Assembly: GCA_937960465.1 (NCBI GenBank)
Contig: CALGPO010000005.1
Location: forward strand, 1 to 41,086
Length of the DNA: 41,086 nt
Direction of reading: 5' to 3'
From: an uncultured bacterium
GTDB taxonomy: Bacteria; Nitrospirota; Thermodesulfovibrionia; Thermodesulfovibrionales; Dissulfurispiraceae
A model generated the notes under the pieces. The model was not told where the DNA came from. It made no database searches and worked only from the letters and a program-made list of their open reading frames with translations. Made by a program: the position numbers and the translations under genes. Within the stretch, counting starts at the first letter, position 1. Each line of letters begins with the position of its first letter. Positions 14,707 to 23,495 of this stretch are shown here, one piece after another.

Positions 14707-15582
14707 ATGTTTAAAGGCTCTATAGTTGCAATTGTAACACCCTTTAAAAACGGGAAGTTCGATGAAAAGACCTACGGTGATCTGATAGAGTGGCACATAC
14801 AGCAAGGCACTCACGGCATCGTTCCCTGCGGAACAACAGGCGAGGCATCGACCCTCGGATTCGAAGAGCATTACAGGGTCATCGAGGTCGCTGTTAAGGC
14901 TGCAAACAAAAGGATTCCGGTTATTGCAGGCACAGGTGCGAATTCCACTGACGAGGCAATCGAGATAACCAAAAAGGCAAAGAAATTAGGCGCTGATGGT
15001 GCTCTGCTCGTCACACCGTATTACAACAAGCCGACACAGGAAGGGCTTTACAGACACTACAAGGCAGTTGCAGATGCGGCGAAGATACCCATTATCCTTT
15101 ACAACGTGCCTGGAAGGACTGCTGTGAATATGCTTCCGTCAACAGTAGCACGCCTCACTGAATGCAAGAATATCGTTGGCATAAAAGAGGCCACCGGCGA
15201 TATGAAGCAGGCAAGCGAGCTCATAAGACTCTGCGGGGACAGACTTACAGTGCTTTCAGGAGATGACTTTACAACTCTGCCGATGCTTGCCCTCGGCGGG
15301 CATGGGGCCATATCGGTTACGGCAAATGTCGCTCCAAAAGATTCTGCCGAGATGTATAATGCGTGGGAAAATGGCGACATAGCAAAGGCCAGAGAACTGC
15401 ATTATAAACTCGAACCTATTAACTCAGCCATGTTCATAGAGACGAATCCAATACCAGTGAAAACAGCCCTTGCAATGATGGGAAAGATCAGGGAGGAATT
15501 CAGGCTGCCACTCTGCGAAATGTCCAAGTCAAACAAAGAAAAACTAAAGACCATATTGAAGAATGCAAAAATCATTGGATAA
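14707..15582 (+). CDS. dapA: 4-hydroxy-tetrahydrodipicolinate synthase
   Basis: 291 residues from ATG 14707, preceded by a strong AGGAGG. An in-frame earlier ATG inside the PilZ gene is rejected. Condenses pyruvate with aspartate semialdehyde. Schiff-base Lys160 lies in VGIKEATGD. Tyr132 in LYNVPGRT and Thr44 in CGTTGEAST complete the active site. Its 3' end overlaps the TlpA-like gene by 20 bp. Confidence 0.95.
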   Translation: MFKGSIVAIVTPFKNGKFDEKTYGDLIEWHIQQGTHGIVPCGTTGEASTLGFEEHYRVIEVAVKAANKRIPVIAGTGANSTDEAIEITKKAKKLGADGALLVTPYYNKPTQEGLYRHYKAVADAAKIPIILYNVPGRTAVNMLPSTVARLTECKNIVGIKEATGDMKQASELIRLCGDRLTVLSGDDFTTLPMLALGGHGAISVTANVAPKDSAEMYNAWENGDIAKARELHYKLEPINSAMFIETNPIPVKTALAMMGKIREEFRLPLCEMSKSNKEKLKTILKNAKIIG

Positions 15583-16144
15583 AAGCCAGAAGTCAGAAGC
15601 CAGAAGTCAGAAGCCAGACTTTAAAAAATTTTTCTTGTATATTGTCTGTTATCTGTCTTCTGTGCTCTGTCTTCTATCCTCTGCTTCCGCTCAGCCTCCT
15701 TCTCCTTATGCTGTCGAAAAGCTTTCGAGGCAGAAGGCGCCGGATTTTACCCTGAAGGATATTAACGGGAATCCTGTATCCCTTTCCTCATTCAAAGGCA
15801 AGGTAGTGCTCCTGAACTTCTGGGCAACGTGGTGTCCCCCGTGCAGAGCAGAGATCCCGTCAATGAATAAACTCCAGCAGATACTGAAGAACAAAGGGCT
15901 GGTAATACTCGCTGTATCAACAGACAGGGCAGTGATGGGTGTAAAGGATTTCCTCAAGAAGAATCCTGTCACTTTCACCGTAGTTGTGGACTACAACCTC
16001 TCTGTCTCGCGTTCTCTATATAAAGTATTTATGATGCCTACAACCTTTCTCATCGACAAAAAAGGGGTCATTGTTGAAAAGTACTTCGGAGAACAGGACT
16101 GGACAGACCCCGAGATAATAAAAGAGATAGAGGCCCTGCTGTAA
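15563..16144 (+). CDS. TlpA/ResA-like thiol-disulfide oxidoreductase
   Basis: 193 residues. A TlpA-like thioredoxin fold follows the signal peptide: APDFTLKDINGNPVSLSSFKG, then LNFWATWCPPCRAEIP with the CPPC active site, MMPTTFLIDKKG containing the cis-Pro, and YFGEQDW. It probably acts in the periplasm, reducing apocytochrome or other disulfides. ATG 15563 lies inside the dapA 3' end. A start further in, near TTG at FFLYIV, is possible. Oddity: both the polar N-terminus (DKSQKSEARSQKPD) and the hydrophobic signal core (IVCYLSSVLCLLSSASA) are translated heptamer repeats in opposite orientation. Confidence 0.87.
   Translation: MQKSLDKSQKSEARSQKPDFKKFFLYIVCYLSSVLCLLSSASAQPPSPYAVEKLSRQKAPDFTLKDINGNPVSLSSFKGKVVLLNFWATWCPPCRAEIPSMNKLQQILKNKGLVILAVSTDRAVMGVKDFLKKNPVTFTVVVDYNLSVSRSLYKVFMMPTTFLIDKKGVIVEKYFGEQDWTDPEIIKEIEALL
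15585..15688. repeat. Inverted heptamer arrays forming the TlpA-like signal peptide
   Basis: Left arm 15585-15619 is GCCAGAAGTCAGAA repeated about 2.5 times. Right arm 15644-15688 is TCTGTCT/TCTGTGC-type heptamers. The arms are roughly complementary, separated by about 25 bp, and could form a long hairpin across the dapA-tlpA junction. Confidence 0.8.
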
Positions 16145-16200
16145 GATATATTGATATATTAAACTGGATAATCAGAATATAAAAAATACCATCTCTGATA

Positions 16201-17202
16201 TTAATACAGATGACATGATACAAGCCTACCGTCTATATCCTTTAATTCAGGCCCTACTTTATCGCAGATGTCAAACCTCCTTGGACACCTCGGATGAAAC
16301 GGACAGCCGGTTGGAATATCGATAGGACTGGGGATGTCGGTTACGAGTTTAGAGCTAAGAGTTTTGAGTTTAGATCCTTTATCCATAACTCCAGACTCAT
16401 CACTCTGAACTCTAATTTTAGGTGCGGATAAAAGTAATAGCTCTGTATACGGATGTTTAGGAGACTCGAATAAGTCCTCTGTCTTTGCCTTTTCAACAAT
16501 CTTTCCCAAATACATAACCGCAACCTCATCGCTTAGATAGTGAACCACCTTAAGGTCGTGGCTAATGAAAATCAATGATATAGCCGACTCTCTTTTAATG
16601 TCCTGTAGCAGGTTGAGTATCTGTGCCTGAATCGATACATCCAGGGCTGACAGCGGTTCATCGGCAACTATGAGCTCAGGCGAAACAGTTAAAGCTCTTG
16701 CTATGCATATCCTCTGTCTCTGTCCTCCGCTGAATTCATGTGGATACCTGTTCGCTGCATCCGCATTCAGACCTACCTTCTCAAGAAGATTCAAAACCCT
16801 GTCTTTCATCTCATTCTTAGGCACTATCCTATGTATCTTAAATGGTTCTGATAACGTATCTATAATCCTCATCCTCGGATTCAACGACGCAAATGGGTCC
16901 TGGAATACTATCTGCACAGAGCGTCTGAACTTCTTGAGGGCATTGCCTGCAAGATAAGAAACATCTTCTCCCTTAAAATATATCTTTCCTTCTGTGAGCG
17001 GAAGCAGCTTCAACACAAGCCGTGCAATTGTTGATTTGCCGCATCCGCTCTCGCCAACAATAGCAAAGACGCTGTCTTTCTTTACCTCAAAACTGACGTT
17101 ATCGACAGCCTTTAGCCATTTATGAGGCTTGCTAAAGCCTCCGCCTTTTACCGGAAAATACTTCTTGATGGAATCAACTTTCAAAATAACATTATTTCCC
17201 AT
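16201..17202 (-). CDS. Dipeptide/oligopeptide ABC transporter ATPase, OppF/DppF type
   Basis: 333 residues. Walker A is GESGCGKST (about 53-61), the Q-loop region is IVFQDPFASLNPRM, the signature SGGQRQR, Walker B LIVADEP and the switch His ISHD. The C-terminal oligopeptide-transporter extension ends GCPFHPRCPRRFDIC. It drives uptake of peptides or nickel-like ligands with a partner ATPase (12 bp upstream). No permease or binding protein is present nearby. Residues ~261-286 carry an insertion encoded by 72 bp of heptamer repeats before the conserved DIPSPIDIPTGC. Confidence 0.9.
   Translation of the reverse strand: MGNNVILKVDSIKKYFPVKGGGFSKPHKWLKAVDNVSFEVKKDSVFAIVGESGCGKSTIARLVLKLLPLTEGKIYFKGEDVSYLAGNALKKFRRSVQIVFQDPFASLNPRMRIIDTLSEPFKIHRIVPKNEMKDRVLNLLEKVGLNADAANRYPHEFSGGQRQRICIARALTVSPELIVADEPLSALDVSIQAQILNLLQDIKRESAISLIFISHDLKVVHYLSDEVAVMYLGKIVEKAKTEDLFESPKHPYTELLLLSAPKIRVQSDESGVMDKGSKLKTLSSKLVTDIPSPIDIPTGCPFHPRCPRRFDICDKVGPELKDIDGRLVSCHLY
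16344..16415. repeat. 72-bp heptamer array inside oppF
   Basis: On the minus strand it reads TTAGAGT TCAGAGT GATGAGT CTGGAGT, then a short spacer, then CTAAACT CAAAACT CTTAGCT CTAAACT: forward then inverted heptamers. The length, a multiple of 21 plus 9, keeps frame (24 codons). Confidence 0.8.
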
Positions 17203-17214
17203 AATATCTATCGC

Positions 17215-18174
17215 CTATTGCCTGATTTTTATACACCTGACAAGATGATTTTCAGAAATTTTTAGCAGTTCTATCTCAGACCTCCTGCATTCATCAGATG
17301 AAAGATAGCATCGGTCCGAAAACTTGCATCCTGCCGGAAGATTTTCGGGATTAGGTACAAAACCTGTTATTGGTTTTAATGCAACTCCTTTAGCCACGGG
17401 CAGGGATTGCAATAGGCCATGCGTGTATGGATGGAGGGGGTTTCTGAAAAGTTCATCCACATCAGCAAGCTCCATAATCCTTCCTGCATACATTATGGCA
17501 ACCCTGTCTGCCTGCTCCGAGATAATGCTCAGGTCATGGGTTATTAAAAGGATAGCCATATCTCTTTCTTTTCTCAATCCCTGAAGCAGTTCCAGTATCT
17601 GCGCCTGTATTGTGACATCCAGTGCGGTTGTGGGCTCATCTGCAATTAAGAGAGACGGATTGCATGCAATTGCCATTGCTATCATCACCCTCTGTCTCAT
17701 TCCCCCTGACATCTGATGGGGATAATCCTTTATCCTTAATTCAGGAGATGGTATTTTAACAGCATTCAGCAATTCCACAGCCCTGTCCATGGCTTCTTTC
17801 TTTGATATTGCAAAATGTGTAACCAATGCCTCTGCTATCTGATAGCCTATTGTAAGAACAGGATTCAGGGATGTCATGGGCTCCTGAAAGATCATTGATA
17901 TATCTTTGCCCCTTATCCGGCGCATTTCATTTTCATCGAGAGTCAAAAGGTTTTTATTATCAAAAATAATCTCTCCCTCTGCTGATGCATTGTTCGGAAG
18001 GATTCCCAAAATAGACAGGGCAGTAAGGCTCTTACCACATCCGCTTTCTCCAACAAGGCCGAAGACCTCTGCCTTTTTAATGTCAAAAAAAAGGTTGGAC
18101 ACAACCTTGATGGGGCCTTTGTCTGTCTTAAATGATACAGAGAGGTTGTTTATATTAAGAAGCGAAACGGACAT
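17215..18174 (-). CDS. Dipeptide/oligopeptide ABC transporter ATPase, OppD/DppD type
   Basis: 319 residues. Walker A is [13 protein letters not shown] (about 37-49), then [17 protein letters not shown], signature SGGMRQRV, Walker [13 protein letters not shown] and ITHDLS. The C-terminal Cys cluster [15 protein letters not shown] is of the kind that binds an iron-sulfur cluster in DppD. Pairs with the OppF-type gene immediately downstream. Upstream there is only a 288-bp repeat-bearing gap and then an unrelated operon, so the transport channel must be encoded elsewhere or lost. Confidence 0.9.
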   Translation of the reverse strand: MSVSLLNINNLSVSFKTDKGPIKVVSNLFFDIKKAEVFGLVGESGCGKSLTALSILGILPNNASAEGEIIFDNKNLLTLDENEMRRIRGKDISMIFQEPMTSLNPVLTIGYQIAEALVTHFAISKKEAMDRAVELLNAVKIPSPELRIKDYPHQMSGGMRQRVMIAMAIACNPSLLIADEPTTALDVTIQAQILELLQGLRKERDMAILLITHDLSIISEQADRVAIMYAGRIMELADVDELFRNPLHPYTHGLLQSLPVAKGVALKPITGFVPNPENLPAGCKFSDRCYLSSDECRRSEIELLKISENHLVRCIKIRQ

Positions 18175-18223
18175 ACAGTGGATGATAAGGGTTTGTCAGA
18201 GCGGTTGTCAATATATCTACTAC

Positions 18224-18303
18224 CTAAATTGAGCGATTCTATATTCAGACCTGTCTGCGTGCAACGCACAGGCAGGACTGCCTTACAAAATCGCTTAACT
18301 TAG
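18224..18303. repeat. 80-bp palindromic element, copy 1
   Basis: Terminal inverted repeats CTAAATTGAGCGATT and AAATCGCTTAACTTAG, with a central palindrome CCTGTCTGCGTGC-AACGCACAGGCAGG. Copy 2 at 38567-38646 has the same length with four differences in 80. No coding capacity. Resembles a short MITE or REP-type unit. The rest of the 18175-18462 gap holds no recognisable gene. Confidence 0.9.
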
Positions 18304-18462
18304 ATACTATATAATCTTTCCTCTGATTATCGTTAAAAAGCTTTTCGCCCAAGATGTCGTCTCTCCTGCCTGCAATATGAGCACTTGCACTTGAATACGA
18401 TTTTAATGTCAAGAAATATGGGATGTGTCCCTAATAAAATGACTATTTACCCTTATACCCAT

Positions 18463-18750
18463 TTACTCATTAACTGAATTGAGTGCATTATGGAACGGCT
18501 TGCCGACCTTGAAGTGCATCACCCGCTTGGCAGGCACCTGAACCTTTTCTCCGGTCCTCGGGTTACGTGCTGTCTTTGCATTCCTCTGTTTAAGCCTGAA
18601 GTTCCCAAAACCCCTTATCTCTATCTTTTCTCCCCGTGCAAGTGCATCCTTCATCCCGTCAAAGATTGTATTAATAATTGTCTCCACCTGTTTCTTGGTC
18701 AGCCCTTCCAGCTTTTCCGTCACCTTCTCTATTAAAACCGATCTCGTCAT
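18463..18750 (-). CDS. HU/IHF-family DNA-bending protein
   Basis: 95 residues. MTRSVLIEKVTEKLEGLTKKQ starts like IHF-beta, followed by GEKIEIRGFGNF (about 40-51) and the beta-arm RNPRTGEKVQVPAKRVMHFKVGK with its intercalating Pro (NPRTGE). It binds the DNA minor groove and bends or compacts DNA. Following rpsA and sppA recalls the rpsA-ihfB order of proteobacteria, but whether it acts as a homodimer or with an IHF-alpha cannot be told. Last gene of the long minus-strand run. Confidence 0.93.
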   Translation of the reverse strand: MTRSVLIEKVTEKLEGLTKKQVETIINTIFDGMKDALARGEKIEIRGFGNFRLKQRNAKTARNPRTGEKVQVPAKRVMHFKVGKPFHNALNSVNE

Positions 18751-18760
18751 AAAATACCTC

Positions 18761-19615
18761 CTATGGCATATACATATATTTCAGTTCTATTTTAGGAACA
18801 ATCTTCGAAACACTTTCAGAAATTTTTCCATTAAGCAGTTCTAAAAGAGGAGACTTTTCCTTCTTTGTTACCACATCAGGCTCGCCCTTTATGCCGGCCA
18901 TTTTTGCTGCTGTCTTGATTGCATATTCAAGGTCTCCAATCTCATCCACAAGGCCGATCTTTGCTGCCTGATTCCCTGAGAATATCCTTCCATCTGCTAT
19001 CTTTCTTACATCATCAATGGGAATTCTCCTTCCATCGGATACAGCCTTGATAAACTGTTCATGGACGTCATTCATTACGCCCTGTATTATCTCCCTCTCT
19101 TCGCTCCCTATCCCCCTGAATACAGAAGCTATATCCTTATGTTTTCCGCTCTTTATGACCTCGGTCTTTACTCCGATCTTATCCATAAGACCCTTAATGT
19201 TCGGAACCTCCATGATTACACCTATAGAGCCTGTTATAGTGCCTGGATTTGCGATAATCCTGCTCGCAGGGGCCGATATGTAGTAGCCTCCCGAGGCTGC
19301 AACAGAGCCCATGGATACAATGACCTTTTTCTGGGCAGCAGCCTTCCTGACCTCTTCGTATATCTCCTGAGAAGGGACAACGCCTCCCCCGGGGCTGTCA
19401 ACCCTCAGTACTATGGCCTTTATGGATTTGTCTTTTACATAGTCCTTGATTTCATCCACAGTGTGCTTTGCCTGGAGTATAGGACCCTCAACATTAATCA
19501 GCGCCACTTTTTCTTTCAGCGGGATCTCCTTCTGGAAAAACGTAAAGAGGGCGCTGATGGCTATGAGAATCACCAGAAATAGTATTATGAATGTGCAGGT
19601 CTTCTTAACCTTCAT
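18761..19615 (-). CDS. sppA: Signal peptide peptidase SppA, short type
   Basis: 284 residues. One N-terminal membrane anchor (about 8-27), then a ClpP-like serine/lysine protease domain: VDSPGGGV, MGSVAASGGYY with nucleophile Ser108, and SGKHKD with general-base Lys160, the 52-residue spacing known for Bacillus SppA. It degrades leftover signal peptides in the membrane. It lies 10 bp before the IHF/HU gene and 3 bp after rpsA, so co-transcribed. Confidence 0.93.
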   Translation of the reverse strand: MKVKKTCTFIILFLVILIAISALFTFFQKEIPLKEKVALINVEGPILQAKHTVDEIKDYVKDKSIKAIVLRVDSPGGGVVPSQEIYEEVRKAAAQKKVIVSMGSVAASGGYYISAPASRIIANPGTITGSIGVIMEVPNIKGLMDKIGVKTEVIKSGKHKDIASVFRGIGSEEREIIQGVMNDVHEQFIKAVSDGRRIPIDDVRKIADGRIFSGNQAAKIGLVDEIGDLEYAIKTAAKMAGIKGEPDVVTKKEKSPLLELLNGKISESVSKIVPKIELKYMYMP

Positions 19616-19618
19616 TAT

Positions 19619-21232
19619 TCATCGCTCCACTGCCGCATTTTTCAGGTTCTTCATGCTGAGACCTATTTTTCTTTCCTCCACATTCACCTTTATAATCCTC
19701 ACCCATATTTCATCGCCCTCTTTAATTTCCATGGAGGCATCAACTTCTGACGAATAAACGAGTCCTTCCACTCCTCCTTCAAGCTCTACAAAAATCCCGA
19801 AGTCAGTAATCCTTAATACCCTTCCCTTGAACTCATCCCCAAGCCTGAATTTTGCCGGAATTTCGCTTTGCCATGGGTCAGGAGTCATCTGTTTTACTCC
19901 AAGGGCCATCCTTTCCTTATCAGGTTCAAGGCTAAGGATGACAGCATCGATCTTCTGGCCCTTTTTCAATACCTCTGACGGGTGCTTTATGTGCTTTATC
20001 CATGAAAGGTCCGAAATATGTATAAGCCCGTCAACACCCTCCGGGAGCCTCACAAAGGCACCGAAATCGGTGACAGTCTTTACCTTTCCTGTTATTTTCT
20101 GTCCGACCTTGTAATTCTGGCCTACGAGATCCCACGGCCTGGGCTTCAATTGCTTGATGGTAAGGGATAATTTTCTCTCGTCCTTATTGACATTGATAAC
20201 TGCTGCCTCTACCTCATCTCCGACAGAGACATATTTTGAAGGGTGCTTTGGCCTGGGTGTCCAATCCAGTTCCGATACATGGATAAGGCCTTCGAGTCCT
20301 TCCTCTATCTCAACAAAAACACCGTAATCCGTTATGCTTACAACCTTCCCTTTGAGCTTCATCCCGGCTTTATACTTATCTTCCACAGAAATCCACGGAT
20401 CAGGCTTTTTCTGCTTGTACCCGAGTGTAACCTTCTCCGTATCCTCATCGTATTTAAGCACGATGAATTCCTTCTCGTCGCCTACAGAGAAGAATTCCGA
20501 AGGGTGATTAACCCTTCTCCATGATATATCCGATATATGAAGAAGGCCGTCTATACCACCGAGGTCGACAAATACGCCGTAATCGGTAATATTTTTCACA
20601 ATGCCTTTCAGTAGAGCACCATCTTTCAACAGTTTGAGCGTCTCTTCCTTTCTTGCATGCCTCTCTTCCTCCATCACAGCCCTCCTGGATACAATCACCG
20701 ATGCCTGATTACATAGAACATTGGCATACCCCCTCGGCGGCGTTATCTTGAGTATTCTCACGGCCATAGTTTGTCCTATATAAGAATCCATGTCCTTAAC
20801 CGCCTTGATATCTATCTGAGAAGACGGAAGAAATGCCTTTATGCCCTTTATATCAACAAATAACCCCCCTTTTGTCTTTCCAATCACTCTTCCTTCCACC
20901 CTGACATTGCTGCTGTGCGCCTCGGTCAACATTTCCCATGTCCTTATCTTTGATGCCCTGTCCCTGGAAAGAATTACAACACCTTCCTGGTCGTTTATCC
21001 TTTCTACAAATACCTCTACGTTATCTCCCTCTTTTAAGTTCAAAATCTCATCTTCGGTAAACTCTGCAACAGGAATTATCCCCTCTGACTTGTACCCCAC
21101 ATCCACCACCACGACATCGCTCTTCACCGCAATGATTTTGCCCTTTGTGATACCTCCTCTCTCTACTCTATGCAGCGTTTCGGCATAGAGCTTCTCAAGG
21201 TCTTTTGTTTCTTCCTTTGTTTGTGTTTCCAT
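19619..21232 (-). CDS. rpsA: Ribosomal protein S1, six S1 domains
   Basis: 537 residues with six S1/OB-fold repeats: GKIIAVKSDVVVVDVG, GRVIGKTKGGLFVDI, GIVKNITDYGVFVDL, GKVVSITDYGVFVEI, GKVKTVTDFGAFVRL and GRVLRITDFGIFVEL. The first two are divergent, as in classical S1, and the later ones carry GLIHxSDxSW. It binds mRNA on the 30S subunit. It starts one base into the ispH stop (TAATG), so the two are coupled. In some Firmicutes ispH and the S1 protein are fused. Here they are separate adjacent genes. Confidence 0.95.
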   Translation of the reverse strand: METQTKEETKDLEKLYAETLHRVERGGITKGKIIAVKSDVVVVDVGYKSEGIIPVAEFTEDEILNLKEGDNVEVFVERINDQEGVVILSRDRASKIRTWEMLTEAHSSNVRVEGRVIGKTKGGLFVDIKGIKAFLPSSQIDIKAVKDMDSYIGQTMAVRILKITPPRGYANVLCNQASVIVSRRAVMEEERHARKEETLKLLKDGALLKGIVKNITDYGVFVDLGGIDGLLHISDISWRRVNHPSEFFSVGDEKEFIVLKYDEDTEKVTLGYKQKKPDPWISVEDKYKAGMKLKGKVVSITDYGVFVEIEEGLEGLIHVSELDWTPRPKHPSKYVSVGDEVEAAVINVNKDERKLSLTIKQLKPRPWDLVGQNYKVGQKITGKVKTVTDFGAFVRLPEGVDGLIHISDLSWIKHIKHPSEVLKKGQKIDAVILSLEPDKERMALGVKQMTPDPWQSEIPAKFRLGDEFKGRVLRITDFGIFVELEGGVEGLVYSSEVDASMEIKEGDEIWVRIIKVNVEERKIGLSMKNLKNAAVER

Positions 21233-22107
21233 TACGATCCCTCTCCTCCTATATCCCTAATTCTTTTTTCCACACCTTTTATGATCCAATCAGGAGTCGA
21301 TGCCCCTGCAGTTATTCCGACTTTATCTGCATTTAAAAACCATTCGCCCTTTATCTCCGAAGCAGTCTCTATATGGTATGTTGGAATAGACATGGAATTA
21401 CATAACTGCGCAAGCTGGGTTGTGTTGGCGCTGTTTTTGCCACCCACAACGATCATCACATCCACATTCCCTGCCATCTCCTTGGTCTCTTTAAGCCTCA
21501 GGGCAGTAGAATTGCAAATGGTATTGAACACCTTCAACTCCTTTACCTGTTCTACTGCCTCGGATATAAATTTCTTCAGGACGCTCAGAGGCTGCGTTGT
21601 CTGAACGACAAACCCAACCCTGCTTTTAAGATGGGGCAAGCCGTCGTCTTTATTAACAACAACCACATCTTCACCTGCATAGCTCATCAAGCCCTTGACC
21701 TCCGGATGTTCCTTATCTCCAATGATAATGACCTGATAGCCGTCTTCCTTTAGAAGTTTAGCATATTGCTGCGCCTTTTTAACAAAGGGACATGTGGCAT
21801 CCACCACCTTATATCCCTTTTTGGACAGTTTGTCCGATACTTCTTGCTGAACGCCGTGAGTTCTTATTATAATGGTTTTTATCTTTGGGTTGTCTATATC
21901 ATCTGTGGGCTGTACGCCTTCTGATTTCAGTTTCTCTATCACTTGGGGGTTGTGGATGATGGGGCCGAGGGTATATACATCGCAGCATTCTTTATCGCCT
22001 TTTTGGCCGTTTTTATTGGCAGCATCAAAGGCCATGTCAACAGCCCTTTTTACACCAAAGCAGAAGCCTGCCCGTTTCGCGGTAATTATTTTAAGACCGG
22101 TACCCAT
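21232..22107 (-). CDS. ispH: 4-hydroxy-3-methylbut-2-enyl diphosphate reductase
   Basis: About 291 residues from ATG 22107. A TTG start at 22119 is also possible. Last step of the MEP isoprenoid pathway, using a 4Fe-4S cluster. The three cluster cysteines lie in AKRAGFCFGVKRAV, VVDATCPFVKKAQ and FNTICNSTALR. The substrate-binding THGV, GDKEHPEVKG, VVGGKNSANT and TAGASTPDWII motifs are intact. It lies between plsC and rpsA in the long minus-strand run, separated from plsC by an inverted heptamer array. Confidence 0.94.
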   Translation of the reverse strand: MGTGLKIITAKRAGFCFGVKRAVDMAFDAANKNGQKGDKECCDVYTLGPIIHNPQVIEKLKSEGVQPTDDIDNPKIKTIIIRTHGVQQEVSDKLSKKGYKVVDATCPFVKKAQQYAKLLKEDGYQVIIIGDKEHPEVKGLMSYAGEDVVVVNKDDGLPHLKSRVGFVVQTTQPLSVLKKFISEAVEQVKELKVFNTICNSTALRLKETKEMAGNVDVMIVVGGKNSANTTQLAQLCNSMSIPTYHIETASEIKGEWFLNADKVGITAGASTPDWIIKGVEKRIRDIGGEGS

Positions 22108-22141
22108 AATACAATTCAAATATAGGATACAGGATTGAACA

Positions 22142-22212
22142 GGCTATAGGCAATAGGCAATGGGTAACAGGCAGATTTTTCCCTATGGCCTATAACCTAT
22201 CACCTATTGCCC
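22142..22212. repeat. Inverted heptamer arrays between plsC and ispH
   Basis: Left CTATAGG CAATAGG CAATGGG TAACAGG (22142-22174), right CCTATGG CCTATAA CCTATCA CCTATTG (22181-22212), with a 6-bp A/T spacer. The plsC stop codon and last codons (22200 onward) lie in the right arm. Confidence 0.85.
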
Positions 22213-22733
22213 AACATTGTAATTTTGCCCATTATATCCCTGCATATCCTTTCCTCAAACTCCTTTGCATCTTCGTTTTCTTTTAATTTTAAAGGATGCC
22301 CGAAATGCAACTCTATTTTCGCTGGCCGCAAAAACTTCGAACCAACAGGCAATGCCCTCTGCGTACCGTCAATAAAGGCGGGGACTATGGGGACACCGCT
22401 CATAGCAGCAATCAGTCCTATCCCCCTCTTTGCATCTATGAAACTTCCATTCAGGTTTATCCCCCCTTCAGGAAATATAACGACCAATTCTCCCATCTTA
22501 AGCCTCTTCACCGCCTCCTTTATAGTTGAAGGCCGAGTCCTGCCAGCATCAACAGGAATGGAATAAAGTTTCACTATATTCCCTATGATTGGCACAGAAA
22601 AGAGATACCTTTTTGCGATAAAGGTCGCCCTTCTCTTTAAAGCTATCCAAAGGAGAGGAGGATCAAGGAAGCTTACATGATTGGCAGCGATTATCACACC
22701 GCCCTTTTCAGGAATAAATCCCAGGCCGTACAC
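22200..22733 (-). CDS. plsC: 1-acylglycerol-3-phosphate O-acyltransferase
   Basis: 177 residues from GTG 22733. Converts lysophosphatidic to phosphatidic acid at the membrane. AANHVSFLDPPLL holds the catalytic HxxxxD; VIFPEGGI (motif III) and VPIVPAFIDG (motif IV) follow. Family members usually have about 20 more N-terminal residues. In frame upstream, ILHLLIRPVAYLLFKGFFRLK fits that part, but the only starts there are ATT (22802) and ATC codons. GGAGG lies 9 bp before the ATT, which overlaps the cmk stop. The true start may be 22802, giving 200 residues. Confidence 0.88.
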   Translation of the reverse strand: MYGLGFIPEKGGVIIAANHVSFLDPPLLWIALKRRATFIAKRYLFSVPIIGNIVKLYSIPVDAGRTRPSTIKEAVKRLKMGELVVIFPEGGINLNGSFIDAKRGIGLIAAMSGVPIVPAFIDGTQRALPVGSKFLRPAKIELHFGHPLKLKENEDAKEFEERICRDIMGKITMLGNR

Positions 22734-22797
22734 CTTGAGCCTGAAAAATCCCTTGAATAAGAGATAGGCTACAGGCCTGATAAGAAGATGAAGGATT

Positions 22798-23448
22798 TTA
22801 ATTGCCTATCGCCTCCAACACCCTTTTTAGAACCTCTTCGAGATTCAAATCCGTGGTATCTATATAAATGGCGTCATTAGCTCTTTTAAGCGGAGCAATA
22901 TCCCTGCTGCTGTCCCTTTTGTCCCTCTCCTGCACGTCCCTCAATGCCTCGTCCATTGTTATCTCCATGCCTTTTTCCTTTAGCTGAAGATAACGCCTTC
23001 TTGCCCTTCCTTCCTCGGAGGCATCGAGGAAAAACTTTTTCCATGCAGTGGGAAATACAACAGTTGTCATATCCCTGCCTTCTGCGACAATATTATTGTT
23101 TATTGCCGCATCTCTCTGCGTCTGCAAAAGGAAGTCTCTCACAGCCTTTTTTGCAGAAAACACAGATGCATAATGGCCTGCCTCGGTTGTCCTTATCTCT
23201 TCTGAGACATCCTCTCCTTTTAAAAAAACCTTCCCATCTATAAACACTATTTCCACGCCTTTCAGTGCATTTGCAATTTCCTCATCAGAGCTATCCTCTT
23301 TTAGACCCTTTCTCCTTAAATGCAGGCCTGTAGCACGATACAATGCGCCTGTGTCGAGAAATTGAAAGCCCAGCCTTTCTGCTACAAGCCTCGATATTGT
23401 GCTCTTTCCTGCGCCTGATGGCCCGTCTATAGCTATTACCTTACCCAT
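22798..23448 (-). CDS. cmk: Cytidylate kinase
   Basis: About 216 residues from ATG 23448; a TTG two codons earlier is also open. Phosphorylates CMP and dCMP. The P-loop is IDGPSGAGKST, followed by LDTGALYRA, AEGRDMTTVVFP for CMP recognition, and RDKRDSSRDIAPLKRANDA in the LID region. Lies between aroA and plsC, a gene order widely conserved (aroA-cmk). No clear ribosome site. Confidence 0.95.
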   Translation of the reverse strand: MGKVIAIDGPSGAGKSTISRLVAERLGFQFLDTGALYRATGLHLRRKGLKEDSSDEEIANALKGVEIVFIDGKVFLKGEDVSEEIRTTEAGHYASVFSAKKAVRDFLLQTQRDAAINNNIVAEGRDMTTVVFPTAWKKFFLDASEEGRARRRYLQLKEKGMEITMDEALRDVQERDKRDSSRDIAPLKRANDAIYIDTTDLNLEEVLKRVLEAIGN

Positions 23449-23495
23449 AATCAATAAAGTATTTTTAATCTAAATTGAATTCTATCTTCAAAACT

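Noticed and set aside
18411-18440. GGGATGTGTCCC hairpin as terminator of an upstream operon
   Set aside because: Short stem, no T-run in the right orientation, and no gene close upstream in that direction.
19619-22107. IspH-S1 fusion protein
   Set aside because: The frames are separated by a stop and overlap by one base (TAATG). They are coupled, not fused.
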